The notes under the pieces are model-generated. The model did no database searches and was not told the origin of the DNA. It was given only the letters and a program-made list of their open reading frames with translations. A DNA stretch of 64,000 nt from Tribonema minus (Eukaryota > Sar > Xanthophyceae > Tribonematales > Tribonemataceae), in the NCBI GenBank assembly GCA_017506865.1, contig JAFCMP010000066.1, forward strand, positions 124,001 to 188,000. Reading direction: 5' to 3'. Positions 1-12,711 of this stretch are shown in pieces (the stretch's first letter is position 1; every line of letters begins with the position of its first letter). The translations under genes and the position numbers were made by a program.

Positions 1-1860
1 TACACAGACGCCCGCGTGAAACCCCTGCCAGTCTATGTGCACGTTCGCAACTTGAAGAACTAGCAGAACATGCAGTGCCAACACAGAACTTCACTGCGCA
101 CAAAAAACTTCAGTGCAGCTCATGAATAAGTCGTGTGTGCATTGAAGTTCGCAAACCTGAGAACCGTGCTGTGTGCAACCTTGAGAACCTAGAGAACCGC
201 CTCTGCAAACCTAAGAGAACCGCCTGCATCAGATGGTGCGTCAAGCTCAGGCTGCTAATCAATTTTAAAATTATATATTTAGGCCATGTTTTGTCCAAAT
301 ACGACTGAAAGCCCAAATGCACTCAACAGCACTCTCCCAGCTGTAGTGGTGAAGCCTTCAGGGGGACAAAAGTAAAAGTAGCATTGATGCAGAAGTTAGA
401 CTATTGCTATAATACTAAGTTGGTGACTTCACTCAGTGTTGAACCAAGGGGGTAGACCCCTTCAAGTTGGTTGAAGCTAACATGTCACGTACGGTACTGA
501 TGTGACATCTGCTTCATTCAAAGTTGAACTTTAATAGAAAACTTCAACCAAACTTTGAATCACTGTTGAACGTGCATGCATGTATATACTCACAATGGCA
601 TGATCAACCAATTACAAACAAACATCGAACACGTCTTGAAGGTTGTAACTGAGTGAAAATTCAATTTGGCATCACCGTGCGACACTCACTGACAGGCTGC
701 TTGAGCACTGCAGTTGAAGAAGTCGTCTATACATATTTTGGTGCCAACCACTTGTACCGTCACAAGTCTAAGGCACCATTCGATGAACAAATGTGCTACC
801 ATGGTGCACCATGACTGTGGCACTCAGGCTGGCACTGGCATGATTGATACGACGTCATGCAGTGCACTGACAGCTAGCTCAGCCCGAGCAGCACTTCAAA
901 TTCAACTGTTAACTTATTCAACTTGCTATTGCAGCAATCATTGCAATTATGGTGGCATTGGAAATCTGATTGATTCATTCAATTGGTAACTTCACAACTG
1001 TCAGTGACTGAAAGGCTCAAGTACTGGCAGAGTTGGGCACACATCTTATCAAGTACGGTTTTGCAATGCTATAGCATGCTATTGGTAGTACTTCTATTGG
1101 TCTAAGTTAGTAATCGAAAATTCGAATTTACAAGTGCTCATAGACAACTCCAACGATTTGCACACCTCAGGCTTGACCGACCTCTGTACTGTGTAACAGT
1201 GAAAAAGCGCCTCCGAGTCGATCATAATATTATTGTATACGGACTATGCATCGTGTGCACATGTACTATAGTATGCATATAAATTAAAGTTAACATGATG
1301 ATATTATATTTTAGAATATACTCCGTGAGTCACTGGCAGACGCACTGTGGCACCCGCCAACTTGCCAACTTGAAGTTGAAATCCTATATTCCAGAATTGC
1401 AATGTATACCGCCAACTTAAATGGATCCGCAGGCTGCAGCCTGAGCCCTGACTAATGCATACACTACTAGCAGCCTGAGTTTACAGGGAAACGAGTTGCT
1501 CAGTTTGGCAGCCACTTCTTTCACATGAAATGATTATATCGGAGGTCCCTACAAGATTTATGAATTTCATCATGACATTCTCAATTATTTATCTTATAAA
1601 ATTATAAAGCATGTGACAATACTGTCCTGTAGACATCAGATTCTACACATATGTAGTGTGTCACTCAGGCTGTCAGTCGCTCACTCAGTTCGACAGTCTG
1701 ACAGCGATGGCCACGGTGCGCTGGTAATCCTGAGGTCTCAACATTGGGCAGCCGGTTGCAACCAACTATACAATGCAGCAACTTAAGGCGTTGAGTACAC
1801 GTGTCGCTGTACAGATGGCCATTTAAAAATCATGGCTGAAGTGCGCTGACAGTGTAAAGT
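1..1860. other. Gene-free left flank
   Basis: I see no supportable exon here. The stretch is moderately AT-rich and contains many short copies of the dispersed motif AACTTCAA/TTGAAGTT (for example near 465, 525 and 1370). No tRNA, long ORF or repeat array was recognised. The reverse-transcriptase part expected upstream of the LINE remnant at 1876 is not visible. Confidence 0.5.
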
Positions 1861-1875
1861 TCAAAGAAGTTTCAT

Positions 1876-3240
1876 GTGATGCATGCACGGAGCTGGCATC
1901 CGCAATTTTTCATAAACTACATGTGTACACCAGCATGTAACACAAACTATAATACTGCGGCGGCGACCGTACCTGGCCCTCAAGCCGCTGCCGCGGCTGC
2001 CTCTTCCACGCCCGCTAAAACACAAACTAGCGCGGAAGAAAGCAGCTGCAGCGGCGGGCAGGAGGACGACGACGACGACTGGGAGGCCTATGCTGACGAG
2101 ATCTGCAGAAAGGTAGTGCCCCGCCGCCGGCGCGGTCACTTCACGCACGGACTACAAGCCCGCCTTTCAAATGTTCTTCGACGTCAATACGAGGACTGCC
2201 TGGTGGAGGACCTAGAGGCTGCCTCGGCTGGTGCCGTGGGCAAGCCGACGCAGGCTACACTTATTGGTGACTTGCGTGACACCAGCCGCCGCCGCCAACA
2301 GGCTAGCGCGCGGGTCCTGGCGCAGCTGCGCAGCCAGCGTGCGTCCGGGGCAATGGCGTGGATGAGCGTGCCACCCGCTGCCAATGACCGCCCGGGTGCG
2401 GCGCCCATGTCCAGTATGGCAGCAGCCACGATGATTATGGTTGCGATCTTTATAGACGGGTGGGGCATACAGGGCGAGGTGTGCCCATGGCGGTGCAGTG
2501 ACGTGAGCCCCACCTCCACGCATGCGATCAGCTGCCCCAGCCAGCACATACGGGGGCACAACGCGACACACACTGCCCAAAAGCGGTGCCTACAGCGCAT
2601 CTTGAGACAGCACCATGTCTCTATTGTCCGCAATGAGGACGCTAGCGTCTTCAAGGTACCGGGGTATCGGGCGGACACAGTCATTGACCCAGGGTGTCTG
2701 CACTTTAGCAGTGCATACCGTAACAAGGGAATAGTGCTAGACACAAGTGTGCGCGCGCCCACAGCGAGCTCGTACCTGACAGGCAAAACAAATGCCTCGA
2801 ACACGGACGGCTATGCTGCTGGGGTGGGGGAGGACGCGAAGGTCAAGCACCACACCGGCACCTTGACGTCATCTTGGGCTTTTGTGCCATTCGTGCAGGA
2901 GTCGTACGGACGGCTGGGCAAGCAGACAAGCCTTTTTGTTAAGGAGTTGGCAATGCACTCAGCACTGTGCTCAGGGGGGGGGAAGGCAGATGTGTTACGC
3001 AAGGCCGGGTTAGCTAAGCGTCAGATCCACATTGAGCTGAGCATATCGCTGGCGCGGGAGTTGGCGGAGCGCGTCATGGCATACACACGTGGAGCGCGAA
3101 TGCTGGGCTGTGTTGCGGCGCCGGTATCCAAACTCCTAGGGCACAGCGCAGACTAGGCTGCTGCGTTGACGCAAGCTTTTCGATTGCATAGGCAACCCGG
3201 CCTCCCTTGGGCCTTTATAAATACAAGTCCATACATACTT
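1876..3240 (+). mobile_element. 5'-truncated non-LTR retrotransposon (LINE) remnant with an endonuclease-like C-terminal ORF
   Basis: One open frame of 426 codons (1876-3156) is followed by a short 3' tail to about 3240. The C-terminal half has the layout I associate with PD-(D/E)XK-like domains at the C-terminus of algal and protist LINE proteins. In order these are a Cys/His stretch ending in a GHNATH-like motif, then a short helix-like segment, then RAD, then LDTSVRAP, then AKVKHH, then FVPFVQESYGRLG. No reverse transcriptase is visible upstream, so the copy looks 5'-truncated. The last ~135 bp reappear at 39826-39976 inside G-alpha intron 5, which shows this is the 3' end of a mobile family. 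The LINE assignment is inference from motifs. A host nuclease of the same fold is the alternative. Confidence 0.6.
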
Positions 3241-4021
3241 CCAAGTACTTATTTACTTCAAAGTATAATAATTATATACATGATGGCACAAATTGAAAAA
3301 AGTATATTGAGAATAACTGCTGTACCCCAACTCTGCTGTGCTACTAACTTTTAATCCACCAGTGGCGCTAGGGGATGCAGCACTCCTGCTACTGACAACT
3401 GCAAACTGATTGTTGTATCCGTGCAAGAGCTGTCTAACCTTCATGAGCGCTATTAGTGAACTCAGCTCGGCAATTTCAAAAAAGTTTCGAGCTGCAGCAG
3501 TCTGAGACCATAAATTACAGCCTGAGTGTCCGAGTCAGGTGTTGGATTTGCGGTTTCGGATTGCTGACCACAAGAGTGTCACACACAGACGTGCCAGTGA
3601 AGTACCGCTACAGTAGTACTAGCACCACAAGTAGCTATATCTGGTCAAACCAGTAACTAGAAGTCTCAGAGTGTTCAGCGCGCCCATCATCGTATGGAAG
3701 CCTTTTAAAGTAATTGGAAATGTGCCACAGTGTGTAGCATACAGTGTGAATCGTCAGGCAGCCAGCGGCGGCTGGTACAGTAGCGTGCAAGCGTTCTCGT
3801 TGCAGCAGGCGCTGCGGCAAAATGACGACCAAGACGCACACGCCCTCTGCGGCGCCACGCACAACAACCTCAGCAATGCACATGAATTTATCAGCGGCGG
3901 CGCAAACGGCAGCGGCGCGCCGGCGACGCCCGTGCACGAACACGCACGGCGGGAGAAACACAATGTATCATAATGATTGTGCGGTCGGACAGCACACGCA
4001 GTGCCACGCAGTCAATGACAT
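3241..4021. other. Gene-free stretch between LINE remnant and bL28
   Basis: No exon with splice sites and family motifs was found. The several overlapping short ORFs on both strands look like chance. The right part should contain the 3' UTR and poly(A) region of the bL28 gene. Confidence 0.4.
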
Positions 4022-7000
4022 TTAGAACTTGGTGAGGTCGCAGTCGTACTTCTTGGCGGCCTCCTCCAAGCCATACTTGTCTATCGTGCGCAGCGCCTTG
4101 GTGCTCAGGCGCAGCGTCACCGTGCGCATGAGCGACCTGCGCGGGACGAGTCGCGAGCGACGACCGCAACAGCGCATCAGACGTGCTGTTGTTGGGAGGG
4201 CACAGAGCCCTGTGGCACCACTCGAATGCAGATCACAGCCGCTACAGAGGGTGTACTCTTCAATTACGTGCTATATGCTCTATGCGCAGTGCGGTCACGC
4301 TTAAGCTAATTAGAACACATGATCATCGCGCCTTTTGGGAATGTGCAGCAGCTCAATACTGTGACAGACCGCGGCGCACAGAGCACATCATTCACGATGC
4401 GGGACTCTGGCTGCAGTGCCCCTGGCAACCCGCCGCGTGACGGAACATCGCCTTCATTGAGGTGTGTTGAGCATTAACAAGCAAAACCCCAACCTGCTTA
4501 CAGTCAGACACGCCACCCACATGCCGCAAACGCTATGAGCTGACATGCAACGCGCAAGCCTGGTATCTTCAAGTTGTCCGCGTCATCTGTGATGGAAGTC
4601 GCTGCGAATCCCCACTGTAAGCTACTACACTCGCCTGCACAAACGGCAGTAGAACGGATACATTCGCAACAGTATCTACCACACTCCTCATCCCCATTCA
4701 GGGACACAAGGAACTCCGAGGTTGTGCTTCAAGAAAGCGCTGCCTATCAACATGGCGCCTGACTGCTGAAACACGCGTCAGTCCAAAGCAGCTGGAAATT
4801 CACCGTGTTTCAAGAACATGAAGTGCTCCACTGCTTCTCCAATGTATGCATCATCTCTGAGGTGCATCAGCTGCTGCGCTGTTTACGAATTATGAGAGGC
4901 TGGACGCTCCTACTAGTAGTACCATGATGATAATATACTGAGAACAGCTTTCAAAATCAGCACAAAACGCACTTGGTCTCATAGTATCGTCATTTCATAC
5001 GACTTCGAGAGTACGTGTGCCCGTGAAGCATCGCAACTCAGCAAAACATGGCTTGCGAATGGTTCAGCACCTCCACGACCTTCTGCACATAGCCCCCCAC
5101 AGTGCTCTCGGTTGCCACTCACTTCCAGACTTCCTTACAGCTGTCAATGCGTGGCCCGCAGGCACATCACCGGAAGTCTCAGCTTCGCTTCAAATCTCAG
5201 AACCGTAACGTACCGCTCTCTGCGGTACGTAGTTGCAACCGGCACAGTGTTCTCAAAGGTATGCTGGCATCGTCGTCTGCTTTCGTAGAGTGCGTTCGAA
5301 CGTGTGACTCGTGCGCATATCAGGACTGCCTCAAGAGTCATAAGCAACATGTGCGTGAGAGCTGTTTATTGAAAGGTACTCACGGGACAAACATGCGCTT
5401 GGTGTGCAGGTTGACCTCCTGGACCTGTGCAATGCAGGGACAAAGAGAGAGCACACCACAAAAATTACAAGAACGGCTTGCTTTGGAGGATACTAGTAGC
5501 GTCAGACAGCAAAAGCACAACAGCTGGAATCAATGATGGCATCATCGACCGACATTAGCCAATCTGAGTCAATGTATTGTGAAAGGTGACTCGTATTGGG
5601 TATGCAATGGCGGTGCCTCACGCGAACCCTAACCCTAGCCCTGGTAAGCTCGGGCTGCATCACAACACTGCCCTCGAGCCGGCGCAAGCAAACGTACACG
5701 ACCGGTCACTGCAGCACATGTTTTGCTGAACTACAGATGGCAAGAAGCAGAAGCAAGCTCGTACTGCTGCGTCCTGCCCAATCGGGGTGCCGGCGCTGTG
5801 CCATCGGTGCAGCCGCCGGAGTGCGAACCCACACTCTGACTCCGACTCGGCAATGTGAGGGAACCTTGCGGAGCTACACGACGCAATCGCGCAATCGCGT
5901 GGCAAGACCGTGACCTTGGTGTTTTTGCTAGGATGCATGCGCTGCTGTAGTACTGCTGTACCTTGTACGAACTGCACTGTGGAATTTTTGGTCATCCTGC
6001 AACTGATACTCTACGCACTGGACTGTCACGACCACAAAACTGGTCCGACAACACCACCACGATCACAAGCATGGCAACAGGTCCGTTTGAACCTGTCCCC
6101 GCAGCGGATCAACAGCTAAGCGACTCTGAAAGTCTTTGCATTTGGTGAGTTTCTCATCATCACCAGCATGGCACGAATAATGATCCTGCCCTGTAAAAGC
6201 AGTGCCCCCTACCACGCTGCCTATGGTCGGAAGCAGGTGTGTAGCTTGCGTATCTCGCGCTTGTAACACGGCTTGCCGAGTGTTGCGGGCGTGACAGCCG
6301 AACATCAGTACAACTGACACTTTCGGAGGGTGACTGACACAATACACAGCGTGACCTACTTATCGAAGGTCGTGCTCACCGCCTGTGCCATGCACGCAGT
6401 GATCGATCGTGCCGATGGGGGGAAAAACTGTGTGTTGCATCGCACGTGCGCACGTACCTTGTGGTTGCGGGTGTGAGAGAAGGTGACCACGCGCGCCTTG
6501 CGGTTCGCAGACTTCCCCGTCAGGTCGCAGCTCCTTGTCCGCATGACCAGAGCGGAGGAGGCAGCTGACGCCGTATGGGAGGCCTGTGCAATAGCACAGG
6601 AGGATATAGAAGTACATAGTTGAGGATAATCGAACTTCACAGGCATCACGCTTAGCTGCCAATCTCCTGATTGCATGAAGTGTCTGAACGTAGAACACGT
6701 AGCAGTATGAAGTCGCAGCTCCTTGCCCGCATGACTAGAGCGGAGGGGGCAGCTGACGCCGTGTGTGAGGCCTGTGCAACAGCACAGAAGGACGATATAA
6801 TGATGTGAATGGGAAAGTTCAACTTCACAGGCAGTTGGCTGCGATCTCCTCCTTGCGTGAAGTGCTTAAGCATTACAAACGCCGCAGCTTTTTGTCCGCA
6901 TGACCAGAGCGGAGGAGACAGCTGACGCCGTGTGGGAGGCCTGTGCAATAGCACAGAAGGATGCATGTACTTAAGGAGGCTTGAAGTTCATAGGCATCAC

Positions 7001-7601
7001 GATTAGCTGGCGCTCTCCCCCTTGCGTGAGGTGTTTGAACACGACAGCCGCCTCAATAAGTGGAGTCAGCAACAGTCAGAGGAGGAGGCAGCTGACGCCG
7101 CATGGGAGGCCTGTGCAGCAGCCCAGAAATTTGACAGTTTTCGATGATGTGATTGGAGTGAACTGGACTCATAGCCAGCTGCATCCGACTTTTGTTGCAC
7201 ACCGCCAATCTGTCCTGTTTGCGTGAGGTGCTTAAATAAGACAGACGCCGCAGTATGAGCAGCCAGCATTAGACAGCCTGCAGGATTGCAAGTCAATTGC
7301 AGCTAATGCACAGCAAAAGGCAACCGAGCTGCGTCCCCCCCATGACACGATTTCGTCTGTTGAACATCATGTCAAACAATCTCATCACCGCAGATTCTGC
7401 ATCAACAGCGCCTTTACCATGGCAGTGGACGAGCACACTTACAAGCAGCGGATTTGCAAGCTCGCAAAAATGAAACTGTTTGGTTTGATGTCAGTGTCAA
7501 AAACTCACCAGGTGAGTGCCTGTGAAGGAGGTGGGGGCCGAGAGGCCGGCCACGGAGGCCACCGCAGCGCAGAGGACCGCCAGCACCAGCGCGAACTGCA
7601 T
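4022..7601 (-). CDS. rpl28: Plastid ribosomal protein bL28, nuclear-encoded, with bipartite plastid presequence
   Basis: Large-subunit protein of the plastid ribosome. Four exons on the minus strand: 7601-7509, 6583-6458, 5424-5384, 4136-4022. They give 124 aa; intron phases are 0, 0, 2 and all borders are GT-AG. Residues 1-18 are a hydrophobic signal peptide (MQFALVLAVLCAAVASVA), followed by GLSAPTSF and an S/A-rich transit region. Mature bL28 motifs follow: RSCDLTGKSANRKA, then VTFSHTRNHK, NLHTKRMFVP, TLRLSTKALRTIDKYG, ending DLTKF. Plant plastid bL28 has the same order and a similar end. The start is the only ATG giving a signal peptide. The signal peptide implies import through an ER-derived outer plastid membrane, so a complex plastid. 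Intron 1 carries three ghost copies of the exon 2 start. Confidence 0.93.
6711..7115 (-). repeat. Ghost array: three copies of bL28 exon 2 5' part with acceptor
   Basis: Copies of the start of exon 2, including its acceptor, lie in intron 1. The first exon base of the real exon is 6583; the corresponding bases of the copies are near 6771, 6940 and 7110. Spacing is thus about 188, 169 and 170 bp. Each copy keeps the ASHTASAA-coding part and then degenerates. Some acceptor AGs survive, but no intact downstream donor is seen. Confidence 0.85.
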
Positions 7602-10600
7602 GCTCGCCCGGCCACACACAACAAGACCTGAACACAAACTTCAACAGCTGCATGTGAAGTGCAAACTTCAAAGTGTAACCACTGACGCCGATCAGTGCAG
7701 CACATCTCAAGACCAGCATGTGCCTTTAATTACACATCCGACCATGCCATTTGCAGCTAGATTGGGTTCATAGAATATTTGGAGGTCAAGTTCTAGTTGT
7801 CGGAAAGATGCATGCCATTTCCTCAAAACTATGATTGTAACTGAACAGCTGCATGACGGACTCTATATGTACTTTTATTATATTCCACTTGTGGCTGTGG
7901 AAATGCCATGTTGTAGGTGTGTCGCCTTGTTTTCACTCTTGGGTGTAGCATGCAAAGCTTGCACGTCGCACCCCGCCCCCCACATCACCCCCAACAAAGC
8001 ACCCGCAAGCGACTGTCCCCCACATACTAGCAGGGATACTGAACAAAGCTACAAGACTCTCCCCCCACAGACAGACCCGTGTTAGGGCCACCCAGCTCCA
8101 CGCAGACTCCATCTCAAAGTTTTCATGCAGGCCAAGGTCACCGTAATGGGTCCTGAACTGGAGATTGCGGCTATCTACGTGAACCCCGATATCATAAAGA
8201 TAAGCAGAGGGAGTCACTGGGCGCCAGGCGCTGACGCTAGAAAGAAAGGCTATATAACTCTATATGTACTTTTATTATATTCCACTTGTGGCTGTGGAAA
8301 TGCCATGTTGTAGTTGTGTCGCCTTGTTTTCACTCTTGGATGTAGCATGCAAAGCTTGCACGCCACACCCCGCCCCCCACATAACACTATATGTACTATC
8401 TTTATTCAACTGTCTGCCCGCGTTGTGCAGCAGTAGAAGCTTCACATTCGAATATGTGACAGCAGCCACGGCCATTCGAACACAACACCGCCAGTGCACA
8501 ATAGCCCTAGACAAGACGCAGTGTGATGTCAGCGATGGCTGCCACATCGTCAAGGATGGAATTTTCAACATGTCATTTTCTGGAGTCAGCAGACGCGTTT
8601 TACATGGCGCCCAGAACACTCATGGCATCAAGGCTGACCTCCGCAATGGGGGTGCGCAATGCTACACCGGAAGGCGTTGATTGTCATTCTCCCACCAGAA
8701 CTGCAAGTTCCAAATTGCGGGCTGCAATGGCGTTTCAATTTCCAGCACTTCTGCTGTACAAACATACGCATGTCAACGGCATTATGTGCGCAATTTGATA
8801 TCGTGAGAAGTGCTCAATGATGCCGCATCCGCCTGCTGCATGCTGAAATGAAGCTCAATGCTTGTGCAGCAGCAGTACCAGTGGCGGCGAGATCTCTAGC
8901 TGGCCTCAGGCTTGGAGAGATTTGTCAATCTATAGCAGTCACAAATTAAAACACCTCCTACTCCTACCAAACACTCTACCTGCCTTTCCACGAGTCACAC
9001 GGGCAATGCTGCCAATGCAAAAGAGCTCCGGCGGACCGCAGGCGATCAACGCCGAAGCATTCTATTTTGCATGCCCGCGACAACAGGATCAGAAAGCTGT
9101 GCTCACCACTACGCACCATCAAGCACTGCAAACCAATGGCCCCATGCGATCTCGTGTCAGCACTGCAGAGCTACTGTAGCAGCGCCTGATCAAAGTGTAC
9201 TGAGTACACTGTACTCGTATGCAGGCCAGGATGATGCTTGGCGATGATGCATCGTCACGATGCCGTCGTTAGTCAGCCTGTTGCTCACATTACAGCTTCC
9301 AACAAGTTGTAGGCAATGAGGCACACATGCTGACAGGAGCGCTCTTACAGTGGCGGCAAGTTCAACAATGCGCACCACTGCTAGTGTGACGTACCTTCGT
9401 GAGCATTGCAATGTCCGTGGCAAGCTAGTGCAAGAGGTGTTCCAAAGAGTCAACATGTCAAAGCTCGCACGATTGTGAATTGGAGTAAAGCGGCTTTCTG
9501 CCTGTTGCTGTCTTCTCAAACAAGGCCGCAACATGTGCAAGTGAGATGCCACCTCACGTGCATGTGCCACAATGGGCGTTCAACAGGCTGTCTGCGCAGT
9601 GTCAATATACAACAAGCAACACGGACCACTGGCCACGCATAAGCACACTGGCCACAGATGTACTCACCTTGCGGCCAAATCAGGTTCATTGACAAGCCAC
9701 TCATGTCTGATCTTGACAGTGGATCAAAATGACCACAGCCGCCTCTGGTTCAGATCACTAGCGTGAGCACATTGCGTACTCTCAATGGGGCACCGGTGAC
9801 CTCAAGCAAAACAACCAGACAAACACCTATAACAACAAACATGACACCGCGGAGTCCCTTCACATCTGAGAACAACCAGTGCTTTTATTGCGACAACGAC
9901 TCACATGCACAGCAAATGCGCCCTACACTTGCGGCAGCTGAAGTATCACCTGCAGCAGACGTCGCTTGGCGGCTTGTTGCACATGGTGTTGACATCACTT
10001 TCACTGGAGGCGCGCTGCCCATTCCACTCTGCACCACCTGAGACACCAAGCAAGACAAAGCAAATGGTCAATGCGTATGCCGGGAATACGACAATGCGCA
10101 AAGCAGATTGCGATGAACGCTGCTCTCTTGGCCTGCACAAGCAGGGGAGGGAGGGGGGGGAAATGACGTTGCTTGCGTATCTGTTCTCTTAAGGCAATTG
10201 AAGGTGCACGAAAGCCTGTTGGTAGAGAGCACGTCTTATCTTGGGCCTTGCGCGAAGATTGCTGGAGCAGCTGCGCCTGCCACGATGCTTGCATCACCGC
10301 TGCTGTCGCCACCATGTACGCCGCCGCCGCCACCAGCCCGCAGTAACTTAGCTGGCTTCATTATGCGATGACTTCCTACCACTACACGCAAATGCAGACG
10401 AAAGCGCACTCAACATGCAAGGAGCAATGCGACAGAGGTCGAGGCAGACCATAACAAGCAACACGCAGTGGCGCCTTGTGCCACGTGCAGCTGCACAGCA
10501 GCGATAGAGGGTTCTTATCTTCAGCATAGCAACAACAGGTTCTTATCTTCAGCATGATGGCTTCGCCGCATTGTCCGTGCCAGTGCGCCTGCGCCCAGGG

Positions 10601-12711
10601 CATGTCGCCTGCAGTGTCAGTGCCTCTGGATGTCTTCGCAGCTCCCATCACTCGCGCGGTTACGGCGCCGCTAGGGCAAACCCATGCAAAGCGATGCCGT
10701 GCTGATGCATGCTGGTGCAGCACTGTCGCATTTGCCGGGCTACTCGCTTCCGGTCCAATGGCTACTCCATCAAGCTGCTTTACGAAGTTCAACTTGTGAT
10801 CTACCTTTCAGGGGGCACAATCAATGCCTGTATTTTGGCCATCTGATAGCCGTTTTGGTTCACTCCAATCATTGGTGCATCTAGCTGTGGAACTGGCATG
10901 GTCAGCAGGCAGCAGTTTGGTAATCTGTACTGCCGTACTACTCTAAAAACAATGAGCTAGAGCAGAAAACAGCACATTGTTTCTCTGCACACTAAGTCAG
11001 AAGGCTTCTTGAGCTGTCCTGAGTCTGCCCTGAGTGATGCGAGCTGCTGATCTACATGAAGTACTCCTCACCACCGGCTCATTCACCAGCCGCCGAGCTC
11101 CGACCATCGAGGTGCCTGCATTGGTGGTAAAGGTGAGTCATTCAGGCAGTAGTGCAGCACATGACCACGCAGGAGGATCACTTACCTCGTGTGCGTGGAG
11201 TGTACACTACATGTTGATGTCGCACCTGCCCCTTGCTCCAAACACCCCCTGCCCCCCAGCGTTGTGAATTACCGCCTGCCTTGCTCCGCTGCTCATTTCC
11301 CCCCATGGCCCGCTTGCAATCGCCATGAAGCAGTTGGATGGGCAGGTTCAAATCTCCTTGCAGCATGACCTGCAGCTGCAACAAAGTGCAGTGCTGGGTG
11401 GTGTGAAGAATGTGTGGTAATGGCAGGTCATGTTCAGAACCGACATCAGTTACATAAGTAGAACTGCAGCCTTATACAACGCTTCTGAATTTTGTCGTTT
11501 GAAGTTGATGCTGAGGTTCAGGTGCTAGAATGACGCCCATATTGAAGCATTGACATGCACAGGGCCAACCGCACCTGGCAGTTCAGCCTTACACTGCAAG
11601 TGTGTAGCAGTTATTGCAGACCAAGTACCACCATGTGGCAAGTGCACTCAGCTCTGGCATGTACTGTGTTTCGATACTCTGCACGCTATGTATCTCAGGT
11701 TGATGCGGCATTAATGTTATTTAAAGTGGGTCACTCTCAGGATAACATCGAGCCTGCATGATGGCAGCAGAGAGACTTGGCTCGGAACACCAATGACAGG
11801 CACAGTGCGTACCAGCAGCGGTCAGCAAGAATCACCCTTGGCAAGTGGTTGCCTGCGGGTCGGCGCTGCCAGATGACAGCGCAGACAAACTACAGTTGTA
11901 TGATATGGCAATCACAGCTGTGTGATATCAGTCTTTAGCAATAACATCGGTTGCGTGGTCAGTGCTCAGTTCGTGTACGGTGATGCTCAATATGCAGCAG
12001 TGCTCAGCGTGGAGCAGAGTAACCTGGTGAGCGGTTGGCGTAGCAGTACAGTTTGCGTTAGTGCTCAGGCACAGTATCAACAGTGCTCAGCCACTGTTGG
12101 TAGAGCAGCGTGTCAATGTTTAGCAGGGTCAATGACATGCTCTGCAAAAACAAAAAAATAATGCGAAAGCACCAGAGAATTACTCATCGCACTGCTAGGC
12201 GAGCATGCGTATATGGCAGTTGGTCATGCATGGTCAGCATTGTGCCAGCCAATGAGGCGACCTCCTCTCAAAACATCAAACCCGCATTGAGAACGCTCAG
12301 TGACCACTTCAAGGTGAGAGCAACCATCAATGAGCGCATGAAAAATTTCAAGTACGCCACATTAGGTACATACCTCAGCGGCAAGACACACTCGCTGCTT
12401 GGCGCCAAGATGCACGTGCCAGGCTGGCGGCGGCACAGCTCCCCCCCCCCCCCCCCCCCCCCCCGGCCGCCCCCCCGGCCTCCTCCTTCCGGTCCTGCCA
12501 CACCAGCAGCTTCGCCGCTCCCGGCCTCTTCAGCCCGCTGCTGCCCACAGCAGCAAATCCCGATGCCATTTCCCAACCCCTACGCCCACATCACCCCACA
12601 CCCATCACAAACACCCTCCATCACCAGGCCGCGAGGCGCATCGCAAAAGCGCGCCCGCACCGCCACCCCGCCCCCCCCCCTCCCCTCTCCAAGCGCTCCT
12701 CCCCCCCCCTA
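7602..12711. other. Gene-free stretch between bL28 and LUC7
   Basis: I found no exon I could support on either strand. A 129-bp direct repeat sits at 7861-7990 and 8258-8386. A short 27-bp-type tandem repeat occurs around 10508-10555. A poly-C run lies at about 12440-12466. The 272-codon ORF reaching to 12928 is largely the antisense of the LUC7 RS domain plus proline-coding C tracts. An undetected, poorly conserved gene is possible. Confidence 0.4.
7861..8386. repeat. Direct repeat pair of about 129 bp (7861-7990 and 8258-8386)
   Basis: Two nearly identical copies lie 397 bp apart in direct orientation. Both begin CTCTATATGTACTTTTATTA and end in a C-rich stretch (CACCCCGCCCCCCACAT). A third, short match to the start is near 8387-8400. 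No coding content was recognised. Confidence 0.85.
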
